NCBI GenBank assembly: GCA_037176705.1
Contig: CM073891.1
Span: 49,726,571-49,790,570 of the forward strand
Direction: 5' to 3'
DNA length: 64,000 nucleotides
DNA from: Molossus alvarezi
Lineage: Eukaryota; Chordata; Mammalia; Chiroptera; Molossidae
Both the position numbers and the translations under genes were made by a program. Position 1 is the first letter of the stretch, and every line of letters begins with the position of its first letter. This document shows, piece by piece, positions 26,674 to 38,354 of the stretch. The notes beneath the pieces were generated by a model. It did not search any database and was not told the origin of the DNA. It was given only the letters and a program-made list of their open reading frames with translations.

Positions 26674-26729
<56 letters not shown>
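26674..26729. repeat. (TA)n microsatellite between two nested SINEs
   Basis: About 28 TA units without interruption, sitting exactly where the tails of two convergent SINEs meet. Confidence 0.95.
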
Positions 26730-26732
<3 letters not shown>

Positions 26733-26971
26733 ATCCTCACCCGAGGACATTTTTCCATTTTTTGTTCAGGTAGAGTGGGAGGGAGAGAGAGGAACAGAGA
26801 GAGAGAGAGAAACATCGATGTGAAAGGAACACATCGAGTGGCTGCCACCTGCACGACCGACCAGGGCCAGGGACAAACTGCAACCGAGGTACGCGCCCTT
26901 AGCGGGAACCGAACCCGGGCCTCTCAGGACCGCAGGCCGACGCTCTAACCGCTGAGCCAAACCGGCCAGGG
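26730..26971 (-). mobile_element. Ves SINE (hairpin-tail type) nested in the tail of another Ves
   Basis: Reverse orientation: ATCCTCACCCGAGGACATTT tail, GA-rich body, head ending GAGCCAAACCGGCCAGGG. The TSD CTCTAAAAATAT lies at 26666-26677 (in the end of the first SINE) and 26972-26983, so it inserted into the earlier SINE. Confidence 0.94.
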
Positions 26972-26983
26972 CTCTAAAAATAT

Positions 26984-28010
26984 TTTTAAATTTTTTATTT
27001 ACCTGGAATGAAAAAATGCATCTATGTTAGTTTTATTTTTTAAATATAGATTACTAGAACTCTAAAAGTTTTCTGGAGATTATATAAGCATTTATTTATT
27101 TTGATTAAGGCTTGTGTTTAACCGTTTAAATTTTATCTTTTACTCTTTCTGCTTAAACATAAAAATTCCCATTTCCAGGGTGTCTTTATCAGATCCTAAA
27201 CGAACCCTCAGAGATTGACCCACGCTGTAGTTTGCAAGTTTGCCTTCAAGGCCTTACTTTCACTGACTGAGTTAAGTGGCTGCCTCTGTTGATTCTGCCT
27301 TTCCCTTGGTCAGTAAACAATCTGGCGTGGAGAAGGGCCCCTGGAATTCCTAACAATTATTTCCCCCTCTTCCCACAATTAGGCAGTAGAGAGAGAAGAG
27401 AGAGTAGAGAAAAATACACAGTTCTGCTTAGACTGTCACTTTGCATCAGCGCGAAAGGGAACAGCAGTCGCCTGTGAACGGGCTGCCGGGAACAATTAGG
27501 CAGGGGCGAAGAGCAAGCGGGAACCTTTCCAGCTCCCGCAGGTCAGGCCTTCCCTGTGAGATTTCCAGCACAACCACAAATAAATAAACAAACAAAGTAA
27601 ATCTTTACCAGAATATATGATCCTCCACTTAAAAATACTGTACATGTTCTGCTTACTGTACTGATACATGACATACGTTATAAAATATCCGAAAGACAAA
27701 TGATAAGTGCATGTGATAAACCGGGCAATGGGCACTGGGGGCCAAACTCACTATTAACAGTAGAAATGTTCATCAATATTTCACGTAGACATTTTGATAA
27801 TTTTAGAACTTTCCCCTCACTAGTTAGTAAATCTGACTGTATCATCATTATTTTTTCCAATTATGGAGACTGAGGAAGTAGCAGGAATCCCAGACCTGTT
27901 CTGTTTAATACAATAACCATTAGCCACATGTTACTAAGCATTTAAAATGTTGCTGGTCTAAATTCAGATGTCAAAGACAGTACCAAAATAAAGGACATAA
28001 AATATTTAAT
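26984..28010. other. Non-coding DNA with a GC-richer patch
   Basis: 27180-27560 is richer in G and C and holds a direct repeat ACAATTAGGCAG (near 27376 and 27491). Function unknown. Confidence 0.5.
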
Positions 28011-28027
28011 TAATAATTTTAGTATTG

Positions 28028-28287
28028 CCCTGGCCAGTTTGGCTCAGCGGTTAGAGCGTCCGCCTGCGGTCCGGAGAGACCCGGGTTCGGTTCCCGCTAA
28101 GGGCATGTACCTCGGTTGCAGTTTGTCCCCGGCCCTGGTTGGTCGTGCGGGTGGCAGCCACTCGATGTGTCCCTTTCACATCGATGTTTCCCTCTCTCTC
28201 TCTTCCTCTCTCTCCCTCCCACTCTGTCTGCACAAAAAATGGAAAAATGTCCTCAGGTGAGGATAAAAAAAATAATAATAATAATAG
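28028..28287 (+). mobile_element. Ves SINE (hairpin-tail type) with perfect 17-bp TSD
   Basis: Full-length copy: CCTGGCCAGTTTGGCTCAGC, GGTTAGAGCGTCCGCC, B box GGTTCGGTTCCC, ACTCGATGTGTCCC, CT-rich stretch, TCCTCAGGTGAGGA hairpin and an A/(AAT)n tail. The TSD TAATAATTTTAGTATTG is perfect at 28011-28027 and 28288-28304. Confidence 0.96.
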
Positions 28288-28604
28288 TAATAATTTTAGT
28301 ATTGATATGTTGAAATAATAAGTTTGGCCCTTATTATATATACATTTTTAATCTAGAGTATGGATGCATTAATGTGTTTTTATATGACTATTAGAGAATT
28401 TAAAATTATTTTTGTGGCTCACATTGTATTTCCATTGGACACTTCTGCTCAAGACCACAGAATAATGTCCTGATTATGTAAAGTAGGGCAGTGAAGACAT
28501 TCACTATGTACCTTAACTAATGTTTTCATATTTGTTTCTGCCATTCTCCGTTCCATGCCTTGTTTCAGATATACAATGCTATTGGAAATGTACTCAACAT
28601 CTAT

Positions 28605-28715
28605 TCTTTCATTCACTTTCTTTCATTCAATAAATATATACTGAATACCTATATTGTACCATGTAGCACTAGTAGGTAATGGGGTCATAGCAGGGAAAAG
28701 GATAGATGTGGCCCG
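28605..28715 (-). repeat. L2 LINE 3' remnant
   Basis: TTCATTCAATAAATATATACTG and ACCATGTAGCACTAGTAGGTA match the reverse complement of the L2 3' region. Confidence 0.65.
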
Positions 28716-28939
28716 GCTTCATTAAACATATTATCTCTAAATAAATCTCATTTTATTAAAGAAAAAATTTATTTTATCCCATACATCCTGCTGGCTCCAT
28801 CATCTGTACATCTATAGTATTTTCTATGTATTTCACAAATAATTATTCCCTCATATTATGCTTAATATATATTGTATTAACTCTAAGTTTTTCCACATAT
28901 AGGTTGTCAAGTCTTTGATGGCATGATTTAATCATCAAT

Positions 28940-29010
28940 ATATCTTCTAATTAAAGCACAATTTCCAATCCTTAGTAGGTGCTTATTAAACCAATTTGTT
29001 AGTGGATGAA
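28940..29010 (+). repeat. L2/MIR 3'-end remnant
   Basis: CTTAGTAGGTGCTTATTAAACC fits the common L2/MIR end; short. Confidence 0.4.
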
Positions 29011-29334
29011 TTCTTTCACAAATAAGATGGTGAACAATTTTAAATGTCAGTTCCACAATGTAATGTAATTTAAAAATTGAAGATTATTTTAATTTGATCG
29101 CCATTGGGTACAATTCACTCCAGCCTTTCTTTTTGTTATTACAAATATCTTATGTACTGGTGTACATATTAAGCTCATCAGATTTAGAATTAATTCAGCA
29201 AAATTTGAGCCATACTTGATAATCTAATTACACTTTAAGTAATTCATTTATTCTTCCTTAATACTGGTCTCCTCATTAGTAAAATGGGTTTTTAATTACC
29301 TGAATGTTTTTGTTGAAAAAAATTGAAAGATTCA

Positions 29335-29390
29335 ATTCACAAAATAGTGCCCAGTTTATAGCAGTGCCTCAATAAATATGAAATCTAACA
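29335..29390 (+). repeat. L2/MIR 3'-end remnant
   Basis: CACAAAATAGTGCCCAGTTT and GTGCCTCAATAAATATGA resemble the end of MIR/L2. Confidence 0.35.
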
Positions 29391-29595
29391 AGTTTTAGTC
29401 ATCTATTTCCTTTTTAGTAACTAAATGTAAAATGACATTCTTCTGTTGCTTAAAAGTCAATAAATATTTGGAGATGATGATAAAATCTTGAAAAAAAAGT
29501 AAAAACAAAGACTTTTTAATTCTTTCTTTTTCTTCTCTCTCTCTCATTTCAGTCTAAAAATCATTGCATGACTAATTATATACCAAACTTAATCT

Positions 29596-29784
29596 AACCC
29601 TGGCCAGGTAGCTAAGTTAGTTGGTGTGTTGTCTTAATACATCAAGGTTGCTGGTTCTATCCCCAATCAGGGCACAAAAAAGAAGCAGCTGATGAATGCA
29701 TAAATAAGTGGAACAACAAATTGATGTTTTCTCTTTCTATCTCTCTATCTGTTTCTCTCTCTCAAATCAACAAAAAAATTAAAA
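29596..29784 (+). mobile_element. Older tRNA-derived SINE related to Ves
   Basis: CCCTGGCCAGGTAGCTAAG head, TTAGTTGGTGTGTTGTC, B box GGTTCTATCCCC, then a body unlike the other copies (GAATGCATAAATAAGTGGAAC) and ATTGATGTTTTCTC with CT-rich end and AAATCAAC. It represents an earlier subfamily with a different A-box half and middle part. Confidence 0.82.
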
Positions 29785-30791
29785 TTGATTTATTCTATAG
29801 ATCCTATAGTCAATGAAAGGATAATAAAATACTATAAGCAACTTTTTACACACAAATTATATAACCTAGGTAAAAGGGACCAATTCCTTGGAAGACACAT
29901 TTTGCCAAAACCCGTACAAGAAAAATGGACAATATGAATAGGACCACATTTAATAAATCTAGTAAATAATTAATAAACTTTGAAAACATCAGGCCAGATG
30001 GATTTATTTGTGAATTCTATCAAACACTTAAGAAATAATATATATCAATTTTCTATAATCTTTTTTATAGGATAGAAACAGAGGAAATACTTAGTAATTT
30101 AATATATGAGGCCAGCATTTTCCTAATACAAAAGCCAGACAAAGACATTACAAAAAAACTACAAATTAATATCCCTCATGAACATAGATGCAAAAATCCT
30201 CAACAATTTATTAGCAAATCAAATCCAACAATGCATAAAATAAATTAGATACCATGATCAAGTGAGATTTAACCCAGATATGCAAGGCTGGTTGAACATT
30301 TGATAATCAGTTGATGTAATTTATCACATCAACAGACTAAAGAAGAAAAATAACATGATCATGTCAATAGATGCAGAAAAAGCATTCAACAAACTCCAAC
30401 TTTCATTCATGATAAAACTCTCAGCAAATTAGAAATAGAGGGAATCTTCCTCAACTTTAAAAAGGTAATCTTCTAAAAACACCCACAAAAAACTTACAGC
30501 TAACATTATGCTTAATAATGAAAAACTCAAAGCTTTGTCTATGTAGAAAATATGAAAGAATTAACAAAAATCTTCTGAAACAATTAAGTTACTATAGCAA
30601 GGTTGCAGCAAACAAGGTTAATATACAAAAGTCAATCACTTTTCTTTATATCAATGAACAGGCAGAATTTGATATTAAACATAATACCATTTACTTAGAT
30701 ATAATTCTAACAAAATAACAACAAGATTTATATAAGAAAAACTATAAAACTCAGATAAAGAAAATTGAAGAACTAAATAAATGGAGACATA
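29785..30791 (+). pseudogene. Old L1 ORF2 relic, reverse transcriptase part
   Basis: Decayed L1 coding sequence in the order of ORF2: CATCAGGCCAGATGGATTTA, the stretch of 'aatatccctcatgaacatagatgcaaaaatcc', GATGCAGAAAAAGCATTCAAC (motif A region), and onward. Many frameshifts and stops. It has lost its 5' part and is interrupted by the short SINE at 30792. Compared with the intact L1 it matches the region around 58.4-59.6 kb. Confidence 0.85.
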
Positions 30792-30892
30792 TTTTATTTT
30801 TTCTTTTGGTATGTGCCCCTAGCAGGAACCAAACCCAGGACTCTCTGGTCCACAGGCCAACGCTCCAACTGCTGAACCAAACCAGCCAGGGC
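30792..30892 (-). mobile_element. Minimal SINE: Ves-like tRNA head only
   Basis: Reverse orientation: T-rich tail, then GGTATGTGCCCCTAGCAGG, GGACTCTCTGGTCCAC, CAACTGCTGAACC and CCAGCCAGGGC. In sense it has the B box GGTTTGGTTCCTGC and ends at GGGGCACATACC, the end point of the other two short copies. It shares AGCAGTTGGAGC and GAGTCCTGGG with them. A TSD is not evident, but the L1 relic resumes immediately on the far side, so the insertion is clean. Confidence 0.8.
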
Positions 30893-31685
30893 TTCCATGT
30901 TTAAGGACAGGCAGACTCAATACTGTCAAGATGTCAGTTGATCTATAGATTCAATTCAGTCTCTTTCAAAATCTTAGCATGTTATTTTATGGGTATTGCA
31001 AAAATTATTTTAAAGTTTAAAATGAGAGACAAAAGACCCAAAATAGCCAATACAATATGGAAGGAGAATAACAAAGTTGGATGTCTGAAACTGCCAGACT
31101 TCAAGACTTAATATAAAGCTACAGTAATCAAAAAGGTGTGGTATTGGTGAAAGAATAGAAAAATGGATCATTGGAACCGAGTAGAGAGGCCAGAAATACA
31201 TTCCCTCCATAAATATAGTCAACTGTACTTTGACAAATGGAAGAAACCCAATACAATGGAGAAAAGATAGTACTTTCAACAAATGATGCTGAAACAACTG
31301 GACACACACATGCAAAAACAATGAATCTAGACACAAATCTACACTTATCACAAGACAACTCAAAATGGATCACAGACTTAAATGTAAAATGTAAAGTATA
31401 AAACCCTTAAAAAATAATATAGGAAAAAACCCAGATGACTTTGGGTATGGGGATAAAATACCAAAGGCACAACCCATACGAGTGATCTATGGACTTTGGG
31501 TGATTATGATGTTTCAATATAGGTTAATCAGTGTAATAAATGTTCCACTTTTGTGGGGGATGTTGATAATTGGGAAGGCTATACATGTAGGAGTAGGGAA
31601 TACATGGGAAATCTCTGTACCTTTTCTTCAATTTTGCTGTGAACCTAAAACCTCTCTAAAAAATAAAATGAAAAAATGGATATAA
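30893..31685 (+). pseudogene. Old L1 ORF2 relic, C-terminal part and 3' UTR
   Basis: Continues the relic interrupted at 30791: ATCTATAGATTCAATTCAGTC, ACAAAGTTGGATGTCTGAAAC, GCTACAGTAATCAAAAAG, CAAAATGGATCACAGACTTA, then a 3' UTR with GGGTGATTATGATGTTTC and ACCTAAAACCTCTCTAAA typical of ancient L1M 3' ends. No intact frame remains. Confidence 0.82.
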
Positions 31686-31717
31686 TAGTATAATGTCGTG
31701 GTTTAATATATAGATAT

Positions 31718-31935
31718 AAGCTCAGCTGGTGTGGCTCAGTGGTACAGTGTCGATCCATATACAAACAGTTCACTGGTTAGATTCCTGGTCAGAACCCATG
31801 CCCAGGTTGTGGACCTGATCCCCAGTGGGGGGCATGCATGAGGCAGCCAATCGATGTTCACTCCCATCAACGCTTCTATCTCTTCCTTTCCCTTTCTCCA
31901 TCTAAAATCAATAAAAAAATTAAAGAAATATATAT
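31718..31935 (+). mobile_element. Ves SINE (AATCAATAAA-tail type)
   Basis: GCTCAGCTGGTGTGGCTCAGTGG head, TTAGATTCCTGGTCAG, AATCGATGTTCACTCCC, CT-rich stretch, AAAATCAATAAAAAAAT. It lies just beyond the old L1 relic. Confidence 0.92.
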
Positions 31936-33489
31936 AGAGAGATATATAAATATAGGTACAGACATATAGATGGAAAATTGTGTGTGTGTGAATGAATATA
32001 TGTCCTAGCTCTGTTCACTGAAAGAGGCTGTGTGTAGTAAAACTCCAATAACAAGAAGCACATCTAGGACTCAAGTCTTGCCTTCTATATACTATTTTTC
32101 ATTGAAAGGAGCCAGAGATCCATGAAGAAATGTCTGATAGCTGGGATGCAGCAGAGAAAGTCCAAGATGATTCTAGAACATGTGTTGTGCCAGAAAGTAA
32201 TGAAGTCTTCAAAGAATTATTTGGACAAGTCAAAATAATAAAGAAGATTAGCTTACATCTGGACAATTATAGTAATGATTAGAACACACTGAATAAAACT
32301 GGAATTCAGTAGTTCACATCAATTTATATAAATAAATATGAAAATGTCAACTAATAAATGCATTGGGACAAATGAAATTAGAAAATAGTTATCAAAGTAA
32401 TAATTCAGGAAGAAATATAAGTAGTTCCTAAAATGAATGAAGTGGGATGAGTAATAGGAGGTTTATTTAGTTTCAAAATATCTCCCTACAAAATTCTTAT
32501 TATTTTATCAATGCAAAACTAATTATTTCCCATCTAACTTTTTTTTTACTGTTGTTGAAATGCCTACAGATAAATAATAAAGTTGTACTGTTGTTATTTT
32601 TATTCTAATTTTAACAACTTACTGGAATGTCACCTATAATTTTGCCTTTGTTTTTTTCTGTTAAAATTTAACAAATTTTGATCATACATCATTTTAGGTA
32701 TTTAATCTTTCAAACAGCCTATCATTGATTTTAGGGTTTTGTTTTGTTTTTTTAACCTTAAATGAGAGACTGTATTATTTAAGAAGGAATTTCTCAGTTT
32801 ACTATTATAACTGATATACATCTTATTTATTTTCTTTAATCCCATGCATCCTTGACAGCTTTTTTCATTTTTGTTATATGGGTTATGTTCAACTTGATTT
32901 TAAGTTCACTGATATGTAAGAAGATATATCATATTTAAATTTTGCCAATGATTGCTCTTAAATTTTTCAAAAGTATTTTCTAAACCACTACCATTTTCTC
33001 TAGTTGTTGAGAATAAGTTTTATTTCTTGGATTATATATCAATTATAAGATTATATTCTCATCTCTCCTTACATGTCCATTACTGTAAGAGTTGGATTGA
33101 GGAGGAAGAGCCTGGTGTAGTTATCCATAGACGTCTGGAGTGCTAAAAGAAAAGGCCATCCCATTCGTAGGGTGATCACTTGAAGAAAAGAGGAGGCAGC
33201 CTGGGGAGACTGCATCCCAGATCCATTGTTAGTCCCAGGAAGTCACATGGCAGCCGGGAAAGTTGGTCAGGATCGGGAGTTTGTTGACACTTGAGTCGCA
33301 CCACACGTGAGCTCTACTTCAATAGGATTAGATGTGGATGACCTACTCCTCTCTCAAGAACAGAGGGGAAAACAGTTTAGATCATCAAAAGAAGCCTGGA
33401 TTTCTCTCATTCAAACTCTATTTTTATCAGTTTGCTCCTACTTAAAATTATTACCAATTTCTCATAAGTTTTGATATTAAATAACATAA
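31936..33489. other. Non-coding DNA, nothing recognised
   Basis: AT-rich with a GC-richer part at 33090-33370; no gene pattern. Confidence 0.55.
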
Positions 33490-33695
33490 TGTGGTATGTA
33501 AAAGACCTGACTTTTTAGCCATACTTACTAGGTCCAAATGTCAACTTTTTTACTAGCTATGCAACCTTGAGTATTTTGCTTAAATAGAGATAATTTATTA
33601 ATAATAATACAATATTTGCAAAGTTAAACTGAGTACATGTGTCTATGTTTGGCTGACAGTAAGAACTCAATAAATGTTCACTGTTATTACAATGC
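33490..33695 (+). repeat. MIR SINE remnant
   Basis: GCTATGCAACCTTGAGTATTT, ATAGAGATAATTTATTAATAA, and AGTAAGAACTCAATAAATGTTC are in MIR order. Confidence 0.7.
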
Positions 33696-33811
33696 TTTTT
33701 GATAGTGTTGAACCATTCTCTTTCTTTCCTTTGTTTGTATCTCCATGGACATTTAAAGAAACACAGAGGTTGTCATTTGGCTGCTACCCAAAAGCTTCAC
33801 TGAAGTAAAAT

Positions 33812-34247
33812 TTTTTTGTTATACCTTTTATTTTATTTTTTATTAATTTAATTTATTTTTGTTACAAATGTTTCTCTTTTCTTTCCCCAGACACCCTCCT
33901 TCCGATCCTGCCCCCTCCAAGCATTGTTGTCTATGTCCATTGGTTACCCATACATTCTTATAAGTTATTTGTTTTATCTCCCCCCCCCCAACCCCTCTTC
34001 TGAGGTTGTCAGTCTGAACCATACTCCCTCCTTTCTATGTCCCTGGGTATATTTTGTTCATCAAGTTATTTTGTTCATTATATTTCACAAATAAGTGCGA
34101 TCAAGTGATATTTGTCTTTCTCTGATTGGCTTGTATTGTTTAGGATAATACTCTCCAGGTCTCTACATGTTGTCTCAAAGGATAAGAGATCTTTTTTTCT
34201 TACAGCTGCATAGTATTCCATTGTGTAAATATACCACAACTTTTTTT
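33812..34247 (-). repeat. Bat L1 3' end (ORF2 end and 3' UTR), antisense
   Basis: Read on the minus strand this gives the end of ORF2 (tagtattcca / CAATGGAATACTATGC region), then a 3' UTR with G-rich runs (here C runs near 33980), ACATTTGTAACAAAAATAAA and an A-rich tail. It is the same type of 3' end as the intact L1 but diverged. The SINE at 34248 splits it from the continuation at 34479. Confidence 0.82.
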
Positions 34248-34478
34248 GTAATCCTCACCTGAGGCTATTTTTTTTTTATTTTATCTTCAGATAGAGGGGG
34301 AGAGAGAAAGAGAAACATCAACATGAGAGGGACACATTGACTGTTTGCCTCCTGCATGACCCTGAACAAGGCCGGGAACCAACTGCAACCGTGGTACATG
34401 CCCTTGGCCAGAATCGAACCCAAAACTCTTTGGTTTGTGGGCCGACACTCTAACTGCTGACCCAAACCAGCCAGGGCC
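34248..34478 (-). mobile_element. Ves SINE (hairpin-tail type) inside an L1 relic
   Basis: Reverse orientation: TAATCCTCACCTGAGGC, poly(T), GA-rich body, head ending CCCAAACCAGCCAGGGC. The TSD ACCACAACTTTTTT / ACCATAACTTTTTT lies at 34233-34246 and 34479-34492. Confidence 0.93.
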
Positions 34479-34709
34479 ACCATAACTTTTTTATCCACTC
34501 ATCTATTGATGGACACTTAGGCTGTTTCCAGATCTTAGCAATTGTATGCAGTGCTGCTATGAATTTAGGGGTACATACATTTTTTATGATTAGTGTTTCA
34601 GGCTTCTTAGTATATATTCCTTGAAGTGGGATCACTGGGTCAAATGGCAGTTCAATTTTTAATTTTTGGAGGAAACACCATGCAGCTGCTATGGAAAACA
34701 ATATTGTGA
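34479..34709 (-). repeat. Bat L1 relic continued, with 5' inversion
   Basis: CTATTGATGGACACTTAGGC, GATCTTAGCAATTG, GGGTCAAATGGCAGTTC are the reverse complement of ORF2 sequence around 60.69-60.86 kb of the intact L1. From 34682 to about 34709 the orientation flips: CTATGGAAAACAATATTG runs in the sense direction of the same ORF2 stretch (compare 60645-60665). Confidence 0.8.
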
Positions 34710-37700
34710 TTACCCATTTTTAATTATTTTTTCCATAACATTTGAAATCATCTAGGCCCTTGACTGCCCCAACCTTGCATGGCCAAAGGTGACACATAGA
34801 GAAACCCCTAATCATGTTCACATCAGTTCATTCTTTTTTAAAAAATAAATCCACTACTATCTATTAACACATTTTAAAACCACTGCTGGATTGTTGAATC
34901 TGATCTTTAATTCTCTTATGTATCCCTAATTTCCTAGTGGACTATTTCTTGCATTTTCTTTTGTGGTTGTTATAAAAAATTTCCATTATCAGATTTGGCA
35001 TACCACTTCTCAAACCTCTAGAAGAGCTCCCCTCCAAGAACCTTTAAACTGATTTTTATGTTTGTAATTAAACTGGTATTATCTATTATAATCATTGTCA
35101 TGATCTTTTTTCTCACCTTTATAATTTCTTGAAATTTCATGCTCTCTATTGACCTTCCCCATCTATTAACAAACACAATTAAGTCTTCCTGTCCCAAAAC
35201 ATCTCTGTCATCTTCCCATCCTTAAAATTTGGAAACATCTTCTCTCATTTCTTTTTATTTCCAGCCTTCTCTACTCATTAGACAACCTGAAACCAGTGTT
35301 TCCTGAAGAAAAAAATGTTTGTATTTCTATATAGTAACAGTTGCTCTCTACCTCTTTTAAAAAAACAAGAACAAAAAAACTACCACAATGAAATAAATTT
35401 TGAAAATAACAAATAAAAGTATGTAAATCAGATAGTAAAATTGTTTAAATTATTTAATAGGTTAATACAAATTGTTAATCTTCAAAAATTGTGTGTGTGT
35501 GTGTGTGTGTGTGTGTGGCTCATGGGTTACAATGGGTAGCTTGTTTTCCAAATCTAGTTGGACACTTAAATCTTTGTTCTCAGAACACCCAAGATTACAA
35601 GATTGCATCACTCTAGTACCAGCATACCAAGAAACACATGCTGACCATTTCCACGATACAGGCAAATACAAACACATGCACGTATTAAACTATGTTTTGG
35701 TATTCCTAAATGAATGTATCAAATGGAATCTAGTAAAACTGTTCATTTTTCTTTTCAATTTTTCTGTTTTAACTATTACTTTTAATGTCATGTACCATCT
35801 TTCAAGGCTTAAAATTTTATAAAATGTTCAACATAATTTTAATTCCTTCCTGGTGCTCTAATATACTAAGTGAAAGGTAAAGAGGGCCCCAATAAAGGTG
35901 ATTTAATAAAAATATAATTAGAGAAAAAATATAACATTTTAGAGGAGAATATAGAAAATTTTGTCACTGTTGGGATATGGCAGAAGACTATTCGTAACTA
36001 TTCTAGATTGAGAGAGGAAATTAAAGCAAAAGTGTATATAAAATATTTAAATGAGATTTTTATAATTAGTATCACCTCTAAAAATAAGCAGCATTTTCCT
36101 TTTTAAAATCCCGATATTTGCATTACACAAGGAAATCAGATGATTGATTTATAGTAAAGTCTACATTTAAGTGCAATTTGAGTACCTACATCCTATTCTT
36201 AGGTAAATGCCGTGTATATTTGTCTTGAGTAGATGTTTGCTTTAAAGTGCTGGCTCACACTGATGGTCAGGAAAAGCAATGGGACCATCTACTAAGAAAA
36301 CATTTAACCTGGTTAAAGACTAGTTTCTCTTACTATTCTCTAAGTATTATATTTTCCCTTGTTCGAGTATTACATTTCAGGAAGAGTCTGAAAAATAGCC
36401 TTTGAAATGTTGAAACACAGACAAAATAGCAGATGTAGCCCCAAATCTATCCTAGTTGACAATATCACAACCTAAAATAATTGGACTTAACCTATAAAAT
36501 TTTGTGGTAAGGATAGGTAGATGATTAACCTTAGAATGGTAAAATGCTTCATTTCTCCACACTCATTGAAAATTAAAACTTCTTTTGACCTTCAACCTGA
36601 ATGTCCTATTCTGGAGGGTGTTGAGCAGTTCAGACACAATGCTGGAGCCCCCGAAAGCATTGTGTCCTATGAATGGAATGACTTTTTCAAAGTTATTAAT
36701 AATGAAGGTCATGAGACAGGAGACTGTGTTTATTTTTAATCTCATTATCAAAACTCTTTTCCAATTTTCTAGATGATGTTTCTTTTTTGACTGATGAGCC
36801 TATTAAATTTCTGGGATTAAAAGCCAAACAAACATATCATACAGAGGTTTTCTCTTGGCCCTCGGAACTCAAGCCCTATTTGACACAGTGGAATCACCAA
36901 ACATCCAGTAAAGCTTTGCCAATGTTTGTGTTTTCTTGCAATTAGATGAAAATCAAAGCCATGTGGACGCCAACAGGGCAAACAGCAGGTCCCAATGTGT
37001 GCTTGGTGGAGCACATTCTGCTATACTCTTGTACTCTTATGTTTTGACAATGTAACCAAACTTTATTTTATTTTATTATTCGTGTGTGGTTGTAGTGGTT
37101 CTTAAATTTTTTTCTCCCATTTTATATATTGTTTATCTAGATTTCCCAGGTAGTTTCGAAAAAGAAAATTAAATTTCCCTCTAATGAAACTATTTCCTTT
37201 ACTGCTTATGTACAGAAGACAATATAGCAGGTGCCTGAAAAACTGAGAAGACATTAAACAAAAAGCAAATCCAAGGAGTCCTGGCTTTATGCTCTACTAA
37301 AGGCTTTTCCAGGAAATGAAAGTAATACAGGTGTAGCAAAGGTATCTAAGAAACAAATTCATGTGCATACACGTGCACACGTTCCCACACACAGTTGAAT
37401 TTCTAAAATATGTGCTTATGGCAAGAGCAAGTAATAAACTCACTTCACTTAATAAGAAAGTTATATTTCTTTTCCACTAAATATTAAGATATAAAGGCTG
37501 GTGATACCAACAATTTTAAGTGGCTCATATAATTGCTAACATTTTAATTCACCTTTTTCCCCCACCTCAGCTAAAAACAAAAATGCAGAGCTGTGGATTT
37601 GTTACTTTAAGGGAGGAAAAAGGAAATAAATATGAGGAATCTTGATGCAACAGTGGTGGCTTCGGTTTGACATTCATCCAAATCAAACTCTTTTATTCAC

Positions 37701-37999
37701 ATCTTGAAGTCTCATTGAATTTAGTGCCAGACAGTGAAGGAATATAGGACAGATAGAGAGGGTTGCAGTTAAAGGAAGGATTGGGCTTAGAATTTCATTT
37801 TGATATATAATACCTTTCATTAAAAAAGGGCATTCAGGAAATTAAGAAACAGTTTTATCTAAAACACTAGACTGATTAAAGAATAAACAAATATGAGTCA
37901 GAAGGAGAGGAAAAAATGGTCATTCCAAGCTCTCCAATTCACTGTCTCTAGTTTGATAGGATTCTCATTTTATTAGATAATCATAACTACCATTTCTTG
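34710..37999. other. Non-coding DNA, mostly unique
   Basis: Only the (GT)n repeat. The 116-codon frame at 35472-35822 begins in that microsatellite and shows no domain. Confidence 0.55.
35490..35517. repeat. (GT)n microsatellite
   Basis: About 14 uninterrupted GT units. Confidence 0.95.
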
Positions 38000-38115
38000 A
38001 AAAAAAAATGTCAATACTTTAACCCATTTATCCTCAGAATAGCTCTGTGATGCAGACCTCCCCCCCCCCCCCATTGTATAGAAACAGGGCTTGGGGAATT
38101 TGAGCAAAGTTTATT
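38000..38115 (-). repeat. Probable MIR remnant with a poly(C) run
   Basis: TTAACCCATTTATCCTCAGAAT, AGCTCTGTGATGCAGAC and TTGTATAGAAACAGGGCTTGG fit a reverse MIR. A C run stands in the middle (38058-38072). Confidence 0.5.
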
Positions 38116-38126
38116 AAAATAGCAGA

Positions 38127-38354
38127 CAGGCCTGGCCAGTGTGGTTCAGTGGTTGAGTGTCGACTCGTGCACCAAGAGGTTGCCGGTTCAATTCCTGGTC
38201 AGGGCACATGCCCAAGTTGTGGACCTGATCCCCAGTGGAGGCATGCAGGGGGCGGCCAATTGATGTTCTTTCTCGTCAATGTTTCTATCTCTCTCTCCCT
38301 CTTCTTTCCTCTCTCTCTAAAAATAAAGAAAAATTAATTAAAAATAAATAAAAT
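38127..38354 (+). mobile_element. Ves SINE (AATCAATAAA-tail type) with TSD
   Basis: GGCCTGGCCAGTGTGGTTCAG head, B box GTTCAATTCC, AATTGATGTTCTTTCTCG, CT-rich stretch, AAAAATAAAG tail. The TSD AAAATAGCAGA / AAAATAACAGA lies at 38116-38126 and 38355-38365. Confidence 0.94.

Noticed and set aside
26579..26854. Frames of (IY)n in the TA microsatellite
   Set aside because: Translation of TATATA; not coding.
28028..28110. A box and B box resembling a tRNA gene
   Set aside because: These are the internal promoters of Ves SINEs, with CCTGGCC starts, no fold to a proper tRNA and an attached SINE body or A tail. No true tRNA gene was found.
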